Shown piece by piece: positions 23,209-33,415 of a DNA stretch of 64,000 nucleotides; position 1 is the first letter of the stretch; every line of letters begins with the position of its first letter. Source of the stretch: Ruegeria sp. AD91A (lineage in GTDB: Bacteria; Pseudomonadota; Alphaproteobacteria; Rhodobacterales; Rhodobacteraceae); NCBI RefSeq assembly GCF_003443535.1, contig NZ_CP031947.1, positions 124,001 through 188,000 of the forward strand. The letters run 5' to 3'. The position numbers and the translations under genes were made by a program. The notes beneath the pieces were generated by a model that was given only the letters and a program-made list of their open reading frames with translations, searched no databases and was not told where the DNA came from.

Positions 23209-24324
23209 TCACGACAAGGGATCGGTTTTGTACAGGCGAATTTTGGTTCCTCCATGGTCCACTACCGGTCCTGGTGCCAGCAATGGCAGGCGTGTGGCCC
23301 GAGCAAGCCCGGGGGCGCTGGTGATTACGCCTACGCGCCATCCCCTGAATCGGTTCATCAGGGTTTTTCCCATGGCACCATAGACTGAACGCAAGCGTTT
23401 TTCGTCACCAATTCGCGCTCCATATGGCGGGTTGACAATGACCAGCCCCGCAGGACCCTCGGGTGGTTTGATGTCGCTGACGGAATGCTGTCGAAACCGT
23501 GTCCAAGCACCGACTTGTGCCCTTTCAGCATTGGCGGTCGCAGCATCAATTGCGCCGGTGTTGCGATCCGAGCCGTAGAAGGTAAGGGCACATTCTGCCG
23601 TATTCGTTTCCCTTCGCATCTTTTGCCACTGATCAGGATCAAAACCCGCCAGTTCTTCGAATGCAAAACTACGGGAGCGGCCAGGACGCAGACCCAGAGC
23701 GATCTCGGCGGCCTCGATCACGAATGTGCCTGACCCGCACATCGGGTCCAGTACGGGTTCGTCGCCCGAGTAGCCGCACTCTCTCAGGAACATTGCGGCC
23801 ATTGTTTCTCGCATCGGAGCCTTGGCAATGGCTTCCTTGTGGCCGCGCTTGTGCAAAAGCTCGCCAGAACTGTCGACGGAGATCGTGCAAATGTCTTTCT
23901 CGATTCGGAGCAAGACCCGAAGCCCTGCGTCGGATGAAATCGGAGCGCCCAATGTTTCGGATATTGCCCGCTCGATCCTCTGACGCGCTGCACCCGCATG
24001 ATAAATTCTGGATTTGCGGCTGGTGGCCTCCACCTTGATCGGCACGTCAGGACGCAAGACATCACCCCAAGGGAATTTGCGTGCACGTTTGTCCAATTGG
24101 GCAAGATGCACAGCGGGGAAACTGCCGAGTCGCACCAGAACCTTGTTGGCGCCTCGCAGCATCAGGTTGGCACGCCAGACCTCGGGCCACGACCCCCGGC
24201 ATGACACGCCACCTGGTACGGTTCTGACCCCTGCGAATCCGTTCGATTGCGCCTCGTCACCGAGAGGTGCTTCAAGGCCTGGGGTGGCAACCAGAAAGAT
24301 TTCCAAATCTGTGTCTTTTTCCAT
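23209..24324 (-). CDS. THUMP-domain class I SAM-dependent RNA methyltransferase (RlmL-like)
   Basis: The 371-residue protein has an N-terminal ferredoxin-like/THUMP region (about 1-165) and a Rossmann methyltransferase domain. That domain carries the SAM motif PVLDPMCGSGTFVIEAAEIA (about 193-212) and the amino-methylating NPPYG motif near 295. This is the N2-guanine or N6-adenine RNA methyltransferase group typified by E. coli RlmL. The length corresponds to the single-domain form without the RlmK half. It is 120 bp upstream of tRNA-Pro on the same strand and divergent from the nqr operon. Confidence 0.87.
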   Translation of the reverse strand: MEKDTDLEIFLVATPGLEAPLGDEAQSNGFAGVRTVPGGVSCRGSWPEVWRANLMLRGANKVLVRLGSFPAVHLAQLDKRARKFPWGDVLRPDVPIKVEATSRKSRIYHAGAARQRIERAISETLGAPISSDAGLRVLLRIEKDICTISVDSSGELLHKRGHKEAIAKAPMRETMAAMFLRECGYSGDEPVLDPMCGSGTFVIEAAEIALGLRPGRSRSFAFEELAGFDPDQWQKMRRETNTAECALTFYGSDRNTGAIDAATANAERAQVGAWTRFRQHSVSDIKPPEGPAGLVIVNPPYGARIGDEKRLRSVYGAMGKTLMNRFRGWRVGVITSAPGLARATRLPLLAPGPVVDHGGTKIRLYKTDPLS

Positions 24325-24621
24325 TCCGGTTGCTTACACTGGAACTTGGGTGGGCGCGACATACAATTGTACGCTTCGGATTCGGTAGGTTTGAACGGTA
24401 AATTGCAGGATTGTGTGGTTCATTCTTAACTTTTGGCGGTAACAGGTTTGCGTTTGTGAACTTCCCCGCGTAAAGGGTCCTTGATCGGAAATACGCCTGC
24501 GGATTTTGGACCGTTTTCGACGCTTTTGCGACGGAGGTTCGAGAAAACCGCGCTATTGCATGACCCCGAAAGGGCGTTGGCAGAGCTGGCGCAGAAAAGA
24601 GGCTTGGAAGAACGTAGCAAC
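24325..24621. other. Upstream region of the nqr operon
   Basis: About 300 bp separate the divergent RNA methyltransferase and nqrA genes. The nqrA frame is open back to 24481, but the added residues do not match NqrA, so this is leader or promoter sequence. It must hold both promoters; no consensus boxes could be assigned with confidence. Confidence 0.45.
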
Positions 24622-25965
24622 ATGCAAACTTTCAAACTGAAAAAAGGGCTGGATCTGCCAGTGGCAGGCGCTCCTGACCAGACCATTCACCCGGGCCCGG
24701 AATACTCGACCGTAGGCGTCTTGGGCGGTGACTACATCGGCCTGAAACCCAAGATGCTTGTGCAGGAAGGCGACAGTGTTGCGCGTGGCGCGCCGCTGTT
24801 TTGTCACAAGGATGCACCTGACGCGATGATGGTCGCACCGGTCAGTGGCAGGGTCGTCGCGATCAACCGTGGTGCCCGCCGGGTGCTGCAAAGCGTTGTG
24901 ATCGAAGTGTCCGACGTCAATGACGCTGGTATGGATTTCTCGGGCGTAGGGGATGCTGAAAGCGCTGAAGGCGTGACCGCCAAACTGTGCGCTGCCGGTC
25001 TGTGGACGTCGTTCCGTACGCGGCCCTATTCAAAAATGCCGGAGCCCGGCGTCAAACCGGATGCAATTTTTGTCACCGCAATGGATAGTGATCCGCTGGC
25101 TGCGGATGTTGCCTTGATCCTTGCGGAGGCACCGGAAGCATTTGCTGCCGGGTTGGCCGCGGTCACCACGCTGACCGAGGGTAAAACCTATATTTGCCAA
25201 AAGGAAGGCGACGCAATACCCGGCACAGATGTCGCCGGTGTCGAAACTGCATCTTTCGAAGGCCCGCATCCATCAGGGCTGGCTGGAACGCATATTCACT
25301 TCCTCGAACCTCTTGCAGGTGACAAGCAGGTCTGGACCATCGGGTATCAGGACGTCATCGCCATTGGCCGCTTGATGCTGACCGGCCATCTGGATCCGAA
25401 TATCGTGATTGCTTTGACGGGGCCCGGTGCGCGTCAACCGCGTTTGATCCGTACCGTGATGGGCGCATCAACTGACGATCTGACCCGCGACGAAGTCAAT
25501 TTGGACGGCACACCTCGGATCATTTCGGGTTCGATCCTGTCGGGCCGACACGCTGATGGCCCGACAGCTTATCTGGGCCGGTTTGCACGTCAGATCAGCA
25601 TTATCCGTGAAGACCCCGATCAAATCCCATTGGGCTGGATTCGTCCGATGCCGTCGAAATACTCGGTCCAGCCTGTATTGGGTTCTGCATTCGCCAAGAA
25701 GCTGTATGCGTTCACATCCAACCTGAACGGCGGTCGTCGCGCCATGGTGCCGACAGGTGTTTTCGAAGAACTGATGCCGCAGGACTATCTGCCCACTCAA
25801 TTGCTGCGGGCACTGCTTGTAATGGATACGGACACGGCCCAGTCTCTGGGCGCGCTGGAGCTGGATGAAGAAGATCTGGGTCTTGTGGGCTTCGCCTGTC
25901 CTGCGAAATATGAATACGGGCTGGCGCTACGCGATTGCCTGACCAAGATTGAAAAGGAGGGCTGA
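24622..25965 (+). CDS. nqrA: Na+-translocating NADH:quinone reductase subunit A
   Basis: From ATG 24622 the product has 447 residues, the usual NqrA length, beginning with KLKKGLDLPVAGAPDQ. The N-terminal biotinyl-like barrel contains PKMLVQEGDSVARGAPLF and a cytoplasmic quinone-site domain follows. NqrA has no covalent cofactor and is peripheral to the complex. The first gene of nqrABCDEF; nqrB follows after 5 bp. Confidence 0.95.
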   Translation: MQTFKLKKGLDLPVAGAPDQTIHPGPEYSTVGVLGGDYIGLKPKMLVQEGDSVARGAPLFCHKDAPDAMMVAPVSGRVVAINRGARRVLQSVVIEVSDVNDAGMDFSGVGDAESAEGVTAKLCAAGLWTSFRTRPYSKMPEPGVKPDAIFVTAMDSDPLAADVALILAEAPEAFAAGLAAVTTLTEGKTYICQKEGDAIPGTDVAGVETASFEGPHPSGLAGTHIHFLEPLAGDKQVWTIGYQDVIAIGRLMLTGHLDPNIVIALTGPGARQPRLIRTVMGASTDDLTRDEVNLDGTPRIISGSILSGRHADGPTAYLGRFARQISIIREDPDQIPLGWIRPMPSKYSVQPVLGSAFAKKLYAFTSNLNGGRRAMVPTGVFEELMPQDYLPTQLLRALLVMDTDTAQSLGALELDEEDLGLVGFACPAKYEYGLALRDCLTKIEKEG

Positions 25966-25970
25966 TCCAA

Positions 25971-27179
25971 ATGGGTTTGCGCAGCTTCTTCGATCGGATC
26001 GAGCCGAACTTTACCAAGGGCGGCAAGTACGAGAAGCTTTTTCCCATCTACGAGATGGTGGAAAGCTTTATCTACACTCCGAAAACTGTGACCACCGTTG
26101 CCCCTCATGCGCGGTCTTACGTGGATATGAAGCGGATCATGACCTACGTCGTGATCGCGACGATCCCCTGTATCTTATGGGGGATGTGGAACACCGGTTA
26201 TCAGGCCAATTCAGCCATTGCTGAGCTTGGGTCGGACTCGGCTACCGGCTGGCGGATCGCGATTTTGCAGGTATTTGGCATTTCGCTGAACCCGGACAGC
26301 ATTTTTGCCAATGTCATGCACGGGCTGATGTACTTCTTGCCGATATATATCGTCACGCTGGTGGCAGGCGGCATCTTCGAGGTCATTTTCGCGACCGTTC
26401 GCGGGCATGAGGTGAACGAAGGTTTCCTTGTTACATCAATGCTGTACACGCTGATCATGCCTGCAACCACGCCCCTTTGGCAGGTCGCATTGGGCATCAT
26501 CTTCGGTGTTGTGATCGGCAAGGAAGTGTTCGGTGGAACGGGTAAGAACTTCCTCAACCCGGCATTGGTTGGACGGGCCTTTTTGTACTTTGCTTACCCC
26601 GCGCAGATGTCGGGCGATGCGGTTTGGACCCCGGTTGACGGGTTTTCGGGCGCTACGGCTCTGGCGGTATCGGCTGCTGACGGCGTGCAGGCCCTGGCTG
26701 CTGACGGCATCACGTGGTCGAGCGCGTTCTTCGGCCAAATCCAGGGCAGTTTTGGCGAGACATCGACACTGGCCTGCATGATCGGTCTGGCTTTCCTTCT
26801 GATGACCAAGATCGCCAACTACCGCCTGATTGTCGGCTGTCTGGCGGGCACCATCGGCTTTACCCTGCTGCTGAACCTGATCGGATCGGACACGAACCCG
26901 ATGTTTGCGATGCCATGGTACTGGCATATCGTGTTGGGAGGTTACGCTTTCGGCCTGGCCTTTATGGTGACGGAACCGGTTTCGGCCAGCCACACCAATG
27001 TGGGTCGCTATGTCTACGGCGCGCTGATCGGTGTGATGGTCGTGATGATACGTGTGATCAATCCGGCTTTCCCCGAAGGCATGATGCTGGCAATCCTGTT
27101 CGGGAACGTTTTCGCACCGCTGATCGACTATTTCGTCGTGCAAGCCAACATCAAACGGAGGGCGCGTCGCCATGTCTGA
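25971..27179 (+). CDS. nqrB: Na+-NQR subunit B
   Basis: This is a 402-residue membrane protein with about ten spans. The covalent FMN attachment motif S-G-A-T is at residues 226-229 (GFSGATALAV), T229 being the flavinylated threonine. It also carries riboflavin and forms the sodium path together with NqrD/E. The last codons overlap the nqrC start by 8 bases. Confidence 0.96.
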   Translation: MGLRSFFDRIEPNFTKGGKYEKLFPIYEMVESFIYTPKTVTTVAPHARSYVDMKRIMTYVVIATIPCILWGMWNTGYQANSAIAELGSDSATGWRIAILQVFGISLNPDSIFANVMHGLMYFLPIYIVTLVAGGIFEVIFATVRGHEVNEGFLVTSMLYTLIMPATTPLWQVALGIIFGVVIGKEVFGGTGKNFLNPALVGRAFLYFAYPAQMSGDAVWTPVDGFSGATALAVSAADGVQALAADGITWSSAFFGQIQGSFGETSTLACMIGLAFLLMTKIANYRLIVGCLAGTIGFTLLLNLIGSDTNPMFAMPWYWHIVLGGYAFGLAFMVTEPVSASHTNVGRYVYGALIGVMVVMIRVINPAFPEGMMLAILFGNVFAPLIDYFVVQANIKRRARRHV

Positions 27180-27987
27180 TACGCAATCCCACGAACCCAA
27201 GGGCGCATTGGCCAAGTTTCTGGCGGCATCGCCGGATTCAGTTGGCAAGACGATCTTCATCGCCGTTGCCGTCTGTCTGGTCGCCTCGATGGTAGTGTCC
27301 GCGGCGGCAGTCAGTCTGCGCCCGGTGCAAGAGGCCAACCGCCTGAAGGACAAACAGGTGAACGTTCTGCAAGTTGCGGGCGTGTTCGAGCCCGGCATCG
27401 ACGTAACAGAGGCTTTTGCCGCGTTCGAACCACATGTGTTGGAACTGTCCACCGGTGCGTTCGTCGATGATCAGTTTGATCCGACCACGTTTGACGACAT
27501 CGCCGCCGCCAGCGATCCAGAGCTGAGCGTCGCGCTGGACAACGACCCCGCCGGTATCGGACGCAAATCCAAGTACCGCGTTATATATCTGCTGCGCGAT
27601 GACGCAGGTGAACTGGACAAGGTGATCCTGCCTCTGCACGGCTATGGTCTATGGTCGACGCTCTATGGTTTTATCGCGCTTGAGAATAACGGCAACGATA
27701 TCTACGGCCTGCAATTCTATCAGCATGGTGAAACACCGGGCCTTGGGGCCGAAGTGGACAACCCACGCTGGAAAGCACTGTGGAACGGTAAAAAGCTGCG
27801 CGACGAAGCAGGTGAATTGCAAATCACCGTTGCCAAATCGCAGCCCTCAGCCGGACCAGATTTCTATGTCGATGCGCTGGCGGGAGCCACGCTGACGTCG
27901 GTCGGTGTCGATAACCTTGTGAAATTCTGGATGGGCGATGCGGGCTATGGTCCCTTCCTGGCCAAACTGCAAGCAGGAGAGATTTGA
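27172..27987 (+). CDS. nqrC: Na+-NQR subunit C
   Basis: A 271-residue protein with one N-terminal membrane span (about 25-47) and a periplasmic FMN-binding domain. The flavinylation motif reads D-A-L-A-G-A-T at 234-240, with T240 as acceptor; the usual serine or threonine at the fourth place is alanine here. FMN attachment is performed by ApbE, whose gene lies 5.4 kb downstream. The stop overlaps nqrD (TGATG). Confidence 0.95.
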   Translation: MSDTQSHEPKGALAKFLAASPDSVGKTIFIAVAVCLVASMVVSAAAVSLRPVQEANRLKDKQVNVLQVAGVFEPGIDVTEAFAAFEPHVLELSTGAFVDDQFDPTTFDDIAAASDPELSVALDNDPAGIGRKSKYRVIYLLRDDAGELDKVILPLHGYGLWSTLYGFIALENNGNDIYGLQFYQHGETPGLGAEVDNPRWKALWNGKKLRDEAGELQITVAKSQPSAGPDFYVDALAGATLTSVGVDNLVKFWMGDAGYGPFLAKLQAGEI

Positions 27988-28640
27988 TGTCCCAGACCAA
28001 AAAAGAGATGCTGGTCGACCCGCTTGTCGACAATAACCCGATCACTTTGCAGGTGCTGGGTATCTGTTCGGCGCTGGCGGTGACTTCGTCACTGCAGGTG
28101 TCGATGGTAATGGCGCTCGCGGTGATCTTCGTGACCTCTTTCTCGTCCTTCTTCATCTCATGCCTGCGCAACCAGATCCCAGGCTCGATCAGGATCATCG
28201 TTCAGATGGTGATCATCGCCTCGCTGGTGATCCTCGTGGATCAGATCCTGAAGGCTTATGCGTTTGAGATTTCGAAAACCCTGTCGGTCTTTGTCGGCCT
28301 GATCATCACCAACTGTATCGTGATGGGTCGCGCCGAGGCGTTTGCGATGAAGAATCCCCCGGTTGCGTCCTTCATCGACGGGATGGGCAACGGAATGGGC
28401 TATGGCCTGATCCTGCTGCTGGTCGGCTTCATTCGCGAGCTGTTTGGGGCAGGGTCGCTGTTCGGAATCACGATTCTGGAAACCGTCAACAACGGCGGCT
28501 GGTACGTGCCCAACGGCATGCTGCTGTTGCCGCCTTCGGCGTTCTTCATCATCGGTCTGATCATCTGGGCCTTCCGCACCTGGAAGCCGAACCAGGTGGA
28601 AGAGCGTGAATACAAAATTCAGCAGGTAGAGGCCCACTGA
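27987..28640 (+). CDS. nqrD: Na+-NQR subunit D
   Basis: This 217-residue protein with six membrane spans contains [20 protein letters not shown], whose cysteine is one of the ligands of the intramembrane iron centre shared with NqrE. The ATG at 27987 shares a base with the nqrC stop. The stop overlaps the nqrE start. Confidence 0.95.
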   Translation: MSQTKKEMLVDPLVDNNPITLQVLGICSALAVTSSLQVSMVMALAVIFVTSFSSFFISCLRNQIPGSIRIIVQMVIIASLVILVDQILKAYAFEISKTLSVFVGLIITNCIVMGRAEAFAMKNPPVASFIDGMGNGMGYGLILLLVGFIRELFGAGSLFGITILETVNNGGWYVPNGMLLLPPSAFFIIGLIIWAFRTWKPNQVEEREYKIQQVEAH

Positions 28641-29248
28641 TGGAAGGTCTGATCTCACTGGCCGTAAAGGCCATCTTTGTCGAAAACCTTGCGCTCAGCT
28701 TTTTCCTTGGCATGTGCACTTTCATCGCCGTGTCCAAGAAAATATCAACCGCGCTGGGTCTGGGTATTTCGGTCATGGTTGTTCAGGCCATCACCGTACC
28801 TGCCAACAACCTGTTGCTGAACTATCTGCTCAAGCCGGGCGCGCTGGCCTGGGCAGGGTTCCCGGATGTGGACCTGACCTTCCTTGGCCTGATCTCCTAT
28901 ATCGGTGTGATTGCGGCGATGGTGCAGATACTTGAGATGGTTTTGGATAAGTACTTCCCACCGCTTTACAATGCGCTGGGGATCTTCCTGCCGCTGATCA
29001 CAGTAAACTGCGCCATCCTTGGCGGGTCTCTGTTCATGGTGGAGCGTGACTACAACTTTGCCGAGGCGGCGACTTATGGCTTGTCTTCCGGTTTTGGCTG
29101 GGCACTGGCAATCACGGCAATGGCCGGAGTTCGGGAAAAGCTGAAATATTCGGACATCCCCGATGGCCTGCAAGGTCTTGGCATTACCTTCATTACCGCA
29201 GGTCTGATGGCTATGGCCTTCATGTCCTTCTCAGGCGTGAAACTGTAA
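28640..29248 (+). CDS. nqrE: Na+-NQR subunit E
   Basis: A 202-residue protein with six spans and inverted topology relative to NqrD. The motif [15 protein letters not shown] supplies the second cysteine pair of the membrane iron site, and [17 protein letters not shown] the other half. Coupled to nqrD by a one-base overlap. Confidence 0.95.
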   Translation: MEGLISLAVKAIFVENLALSFFLGMCTFIAVSKKISTALGLGISVMVVQAITVPANNLLLNYLLKPGALAWAGFPDVDLTFLGLISYIGVIAAMVQILEMVLDKYFPPLYNALGIFLPLITVNCAILGGSLFMVERDYNFAEAATYGLSSGFGWALAITAMAGVREKLKYSDIPDGLQGLGITFITAGLMAMAFMSFSGVKL

Positions 29249-29258
29249 GGGGGCGTTG

Positions 29259-30482
29259 ATGGAAACCTTTACCCTAGGCGTAGCTCTTTTCACCTTAATC
29301 GTTCTGGCATTGGTGGCCATCATCATGGCCGCACGATCCAAGCTGGTTTCGACTGGCAACGTCAACATCACGATCAACGGCGAAAAGACCATTTCCGTTC
29401 CAGCAGGTGGCAAGCTGTTACAGACACTGGCTGCCGAGAAGCTCTTTGTTCCTTCGGCCTGCGGTGGCGGCGGCACCTGTGCGCAATGTCGAGTGCGGGT
29501 GCATTCGGGGGGCGGGTCGATCCTGCCAACCGAAGAAAGCCATATCACGAAACGCGAAGCGTCGTGTGGTGATCGCCTGTCTTGTCAGGTTGCCGTCAAG
29601 CAGGACATGGACATCGAAGTTCCGGAAGAAGTTTTCGGCGTTAAGAAATGGGAATGTACCGTTCGTTCGAACGAGAACGTAGCGACCTTTATCAAAGCGC
29701 TGACCCTGGACCTTCCGGAAGGTGAGGATGTGAACTTCCGCGCTGGTGGCTACATCCAGATCGAAGCTCCGGCGCACCAGTTGAAATACACCGATTTCGA
29801 CGTGGAAGAGGAATATCGTGAGGATTGGGATCGCTTCAATCTGTGGCAGTACGACTCGGTCGTTAATGAGCCGATCGAACGCGCCTATTCGATGGCCAAC
29901 TATCCAGATGAAAAAGGCATGATCATGCTGAACGTCCGCGTCGCCTCGCCCCCTCCGGGCTCAGAGGGTATTCCGGCGGGTCAGATGTCGTCTTACATCT
30001 TCAACCTGAAACCAGGCGATAAAGTCACGATCTCTGGTCCGTTTGGTGAGTTCTTCGCCCGCGAAACCCAAAAAGAGATGGTGTTTATCGGCGGTGGCGC
30101 GGGCATGGCGCCGATGCGCAGCCACATCTTTGACCAGCTTAAGCGTTTGGAAAACCGTGATCGCAAGATCAGCTTCTGGTACGGTGCGCGGTCGAAGAAA
30201 GAGATGTTCTTTGTTGAAGATTTCGACCAATTGGCCGAAGAGTTCGACAATTTCGATTGGCACGTCGCCTTGTCGGACGCACAGCCCGAGGATGACTGGA
30301 AAGGCTATACTGGCTTTATCCACAACGTTCTGTTTGAAGAGTACCTCAAGAACCATCCCGCGCCCGAGGATTGCGAATACTACATGTGTGGTCCGCCAAT
30401 CATGAACCAATCGGTCATCAACATGCTGCTGGATCTGGGCGTGGACCGTGAAGACATCATGCTCGACGATTTTGGTGGGTAA
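29259..30482 (+). CDS. nqrF: Na+-NQR subunit F (NADH dehydrogenase)
   Basis: The product of 407 residues starts at ATG 29259 after AAGGGGG; the in-frame TTG one codon earlier is less likely. It has an N-terminal membrane anchor, a [2Fe-2S] ferredoxin domain with [10 protein letters not shown] and a distal cysteine in [12 protein letters not shown], the FAD site [10 protein letters not shown] and the NADH site [11 protein letters not shown], ending with YYMCGPP. It feeds electrons from NADH into the complex. Last gene of the operon, followed by a strong terminator. Confidence 0.96.
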   Translation: METFTLGVALFTLIVLALVAIIMAARSKLVSTGNVNITINGEKTISVPAGGKLLQTLAAEKLFVPSACGGGGTCAQCRVRVHSGGGSILPTEESHITKREASCGDRLSCQVAVKQDMDIEVPEEVFGVKKWECTVRSNENVATFIKALTLDLPEGEDVNFRAGGYIQIEAPAHQLKYTDFDVEEEYREDWDRFNLWQYDSVVNEPIERAYSMANYPDEKGMIMLNVRVASPPPGSEGIPAGQMSSYIFNLKPGDKVTISGPFGEFFARETQKEMVFIGGGAGMAPMRSHIFDQLKRLENRDRKISFWYGARSKKEMFFVEDFDQLAEEFDNFDWHVALSDAQPEDDWKGYTGFIHNVLFEEYLKNHPAPEDCEYYMCGPPIMNQSVINMLLDLGVDREDIMLDDFGG

Positions 30483-30491
30483 GAAACAAAG

Positions 30492-30521
30492 AAAAACCGG
30501 CGTTGAACACGCCGGTTTTTT
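30492..30521 (+). terminator. Intrinsic terminator of the nqr operon
   Basis: AAAACCGGCGT and ACGCCGGTTTT pair around a short loop and run into a tract of six T. It also has an A tract on the left side, so it can end the convergent epimerase gene as well. Confidence 0.88.
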
Positions 30522-30541
30522 CAATTGGCGGCTGGCCCGCG

Positions 30542-31555
30542 CTATTTTCCGTAATAGTCCCGATACCACGCGACGAATTGAGCGATACCGTCACTCAGCT
30601 CTGTCTGTGGACGATAGTTCGTCAGTCGTTGTAGCAGTCTGTTGTCAGCCCAAGTGGCGTAAACATCGCCCAACTGCATCGGCATGAAATTCTTCACGGC
30701 TTTCTTTCCTACGGCCTGCTCGATGGCTTCGATGAAATCCATCAGACGCACTTTGTCTCCGTTGCCGATGTTTACGACGCGGTAGGGCGCGACGGGTGAC
30801 AGGCTGTCACCGTCCACGATGTCATCACGACTGGCTGGCCGCACCGGAGGCACGTCGATCAGCAATCTGATCCCGCGCACAAGGTCTTCGACATGGGTGA
30901 AATCCCGATACATGTCACCGTGATTGTAGATATCGATCGGGCGGCCATCCAGGATGGCGGCAACAAATTTGAAATACGCCAGATCGGGCCGCCCCCAAGT
31001 GCCGTACACAGTGAAGAACCGGAACATTGTCGTCGGTAAGTCCCACAGATGCGCGTAGGAATGCCCCATCGCCTCATTCGCCTTCTTTGTCGCGGAATAG
31101 ATGGTCAGTTGGGTGTCGGCTTTTTCCGTCTCAGTGAACGGCATCTCTTCGTTGGCACCGTATATCGATGAGGTCGATGCCATCAAAAGATGTTCCACCT
31201 TATGCTGACGCGCAATTTCCATCACGTTGAAAGTTCCAACGACGTTTGATTCGATATAGCTGCGGGGGTGTTCCAAACTGTGTCTAACACCGGCTTGAGC
31301 CGCCAGATGAACAATGACATCCGGCTGAAACTCTTCGGCGACCTGCAACAGCCGATCATAGTTTTCCAACCGATCCTCGGTTGCCGTAAAGCCGGGTGTC
31401 TGAAGCAGAATTTGATTGCGGCGCTGCTTCAGGACCACGTCATAATAATCCGTCATCCCGTCGTAGCCATGCACGCGGTACCCTTCCTCCAACAACAGTT
31501 TCGCCAGATGGAACCCAATGAACCCCGCAGAGCCCGTAATCAAAACCCGTTTCAT
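30542..31555 (-). CDS. UDP-glucuronate 4-epimerase-like NAD-dependent epimerase
   Basis: From ATG 31555, which has GAGGG in front, the product has 337 residues. It is an extended short-chain dehydrogenase with GSAGFIGFHLAKLL, HLAAQAGVRHSLEHP, the serine in STSSIYG and the catalytic YSATK. The insert YYDVVLKQRRN and the segment FTVYGTWGRPDLAYFKF are typical of UDP-GlcA 4-epimerases (LpsL/Cap1J/WbnF). It makes UDP-galacturonate for LPS or capsule. No other polysaccharide gene is nearby, so it is a solitary gene. Confidence 0.85.
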   Translation of the reverse strand: MKRVLITGSAGFIGFHLAKLLLEEGYRVHGYDGMTDYYDVVLKQRRNQILLQTPGFTATEDRLENYDRLLQVAEEFQPDVIVHLAAQAGVRHSLEHPRSYIESNVVGTFNVMEIARQHKVEHLLMASTSSIYGANEEMPFTETEKADTQLTIYSATKKANEAMGHSYAHLWDLPTTMFRFFTVYGTWGRPDLAYFKFVAAILDGRPIDIYNHGDMYRDFTHVEDLVRGIRLLIDVPPVRPASRDDIVDGDSLSPVAPYRVVNIGNGDKVRLMDFIEAIEQAVGKKAVKNFMPMQLGDVYATWADNRLLQRLTNYRPQTELSDGIAQFVAWYRDYYGK

Positions 31556-31739
31556 AGAACCCTCAATACGCCCTGCATGACTATTGCTGATCAAAAGACT
31601 TTGTCCCTGGTATCGGGGCAAATACTTTTGACCACTTCGAAAGTCATATCGGACATCCCGACGTCATTGGTCAACTCTTTGCCGATTCAATCAGTTGTTC
31701 ATTGCCGCCAATTGACGAGAAGGGTAGGGATCAACGTGC

Positions 31740-32504
31740 ATGATTACGAACTGGATCAGACGGCGGTTCGACCGCGCACCGGGGCAGACAACGGATACAG
31801 TGCCTTGCGACATCGCTCCGGCTGCGAAAGTGACGGCCGTGGGCGATATTCATGGTCGTCTGGACTTGCTGCAGGCGTTGTTGCCCAGGCTGGACGATCA
31901 GTGCTCGCTGGTTTTTGTCGGCGACTACATCGATCGGGGGCCGTACAGCGCACAGGTATTGCACCATCTGCGTCACCTGAGCGAGACGTCAGAAGGTCGT
32001 GTTCACTGTCTTCTTGGAAACCACGAAGAGATGCTATTGCGATTTCTGGATGTGCCGGAATGCAATGCCCGGCTCTGGTTTCAAAACGGGGGCGTGCAAA
32101 CGCTGGCGTCTTTCGGGCTAAAACCTCCTGAAAATACCAATGAAAACCAGCAGGTTCAAAAGTTGGCGGATGACCTTCGCCTGAAGATGGGAGAAAGCCT
32201 GCTCAACTGGCTTGCCGATCGGCCCCTGGCCTGGACCAGCGGCAACGTCACATTTGTTCATGCGGCCCTGGACCCCCGACAGCCGGTTGAGGTCCAGGAA
32301 CCACAGATTTGCCTCTGGGGGCATCCCATGTTTCCCAGGCTCGCACGCAGCGATGGCCAGTGGGTGGTGCATGGCCACACCATCGTAGACCTTCCCCGGG
32401 TCAAGAACCGGGTGCTGTCTCTTGACACAGGAGCTTTCGCTTCGGGTCGCTTGACAGCCGCCGAGATCAACACCGGCTGCGTTCGGTTCACCTCAACCGT
32501 TTGA
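31740..32504 (+). CDS. PPP-family metallophosphatase (ApaH/PrpA-like)
   Basis: The 254-residue product shows the three serine/threonine phosphatase motifs GDIHGR (near 36), GDYIDRG (near 61) and LLGNHE (near 90), then HAALDPR and VHGHT. Length and order fit the bacterial PrpA/PP2A-like or Ap4A hydrolase group; which substrate is used cannot be told. AGGGTAGGGA precedes the ATG. Cytoplasmic, single gene. Confidence 0.85.
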   Translation: MITNWIRRRFDRAPGQTTDTVPCDIAPAAKVTAVGDIHGRLDLLQALLPRLDDQCSLVFVGDYIDRGPYSAQVLHHLRHLSETSEGRVHCLLGNHEEMLLRFLDVPECNARLWFQNGGVQTLASFGLKPPENTNENQQVQKLADDLRLKMGESLLNWLADRPLAWTSGNVTFVHAALDPRQPVEVQEPQICLWGHPMFPRLARSDGQWVVHGHTIVDLPRVKNRVLSLDTGAFASGRLTAAEINTGCVRFTSTV

Positions 32505-32515
32505 ACAATGGACGA

Positions 32516-33040
32516 TTAACCGACGATCATTTGCTTCATGCGAAGGGCTTCGTATTCCAGCTCTTTCAGGCGGAAGTGGACAACGTCTCCGATCGTGATA
32601 ACGCCGCATAAATTACCGTCGCGCAGCACCGGCATATGGCGAAAACGGCCTTCGGTCATTGTTTTCAGGACTTCATTCAGCAGATCATCGGGTGTGCAAG
32701 TCTTTACGTCCTTGGTCATCAGGTCTTCGACCGATTGCGGCAGGGTCTGGCCGGGTGTATCTGCCATCCGCCGGACAATGTCCCGTTCTGACAAAATCCC
32801 CTGCAACACCCCGTTCTGATCCGTCACAAGTACAGCGCCAATCCGTTTTTCCTTCAGCGTGTTGACCACAGAATGAATGGTGTCGTTTGGGCGCACCGAA
32901 AAAACCGCGTCCCCTTTACCTTCAAGCAGCTTGGCCACAGTTGTCTGCGAGTGCGAAAGGTTCGATTCCGCTGACTGGCTGTACGTCGTCTTGTCAGCCT
33001 TGTCGCCGCGCGAGGGCGACTGGTAAGAGGTTGGAGCCAT
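32516..33040 (-). CDS. Protein with paired CBS domains
   Basis: From ATG 33040 (AAGGAG upstream) the product has 174 residues. After a serine-rich N-terminus there are two CBS motifs, one with VRPNDTIHSVVNTLKEKRIG and GVLQGILSERDIVRRM, the other with CTPDDLLNEVLKTMTEGRFR and LCGVITIGDVV. Such stand-alone Bateman modules bind adenine nucleotides. Common in alphaproteobacteria, regulatory target unknown. Confidence 0.87.
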   Translation of the reverse strand: MAPTSYQSPSRGDKADKTTYSQSAESNLSHSQTTVAKLLEGKGDAVFSVRPNDTIHSVVNTLKEKRIGAVLVTDQNGVLQGILSERDIVRRMADTPGQTLPQSVEDLMTKDVKTCTPDDLLNEVLKTMTEGRFRHMPVLRDGNLCGVITIGDVVHFRLKELEYEALRMKQMIVG

Positions 33041-33163
33041 GGGCAATCTCCTTGTGGTTCTTGCAAAGTCTTTCCCTTTCACCTTAGCGCAGCTAAACGA
33101 CCTGTATAGGGTGCAATTGCGCGGATCGGCAAAAACGCGGGCCCGGAAAGGACGTTTAAGCTA

Positions 33164-33349
33164 TTGAGTGAACTCTATCTTACTCCAACCATAGCGGCAT
33201 TGATCTTCTTTGCGGTTGTCGTATGCGGCCACAATTTTCGCATGGCGTGGAAGCAACAGCCGCCGGGTTGGCAAAAACGTGCGTGGTTCTTTGGCGTGCC
33301 GGCGGGGGTCGGCCTGTTGGTGCTGGGATTCCTGCCGCTAAAGATGTGA
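33164..33349 (+). CDS. Small two-span membrane protein
   Basis: The 61-residue product starts at TTG (33164), with AAAGGA about 12 bases before. Two hydrophobic segments (IAALIFFAVVV and GVPAGVGLLVLGFL) are separated by a basic loop. No family is recognised. It directly precedes apbE with a 66-bp gap and may be part of its transcript. Confidence 0.55.
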   Translation: MSELYLTPTIAALIFFAVVVCGHNFRMAWKQQPPGWQKRAWFFGVPAGVGLLVLGFLPLKM

Positions 33350-33415
33350 TCGCAGTTTGACTCTGGCCGGGGCCACTGGCATATGCCGGGCACAGAATTT
33401 CCCGGAGATCGACCG

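Noticed and set aside
26436..27452. 338-codon minus-strand frame
   Set aside because: Antisense to nqrB and nqrC; composition is that of a shadow.
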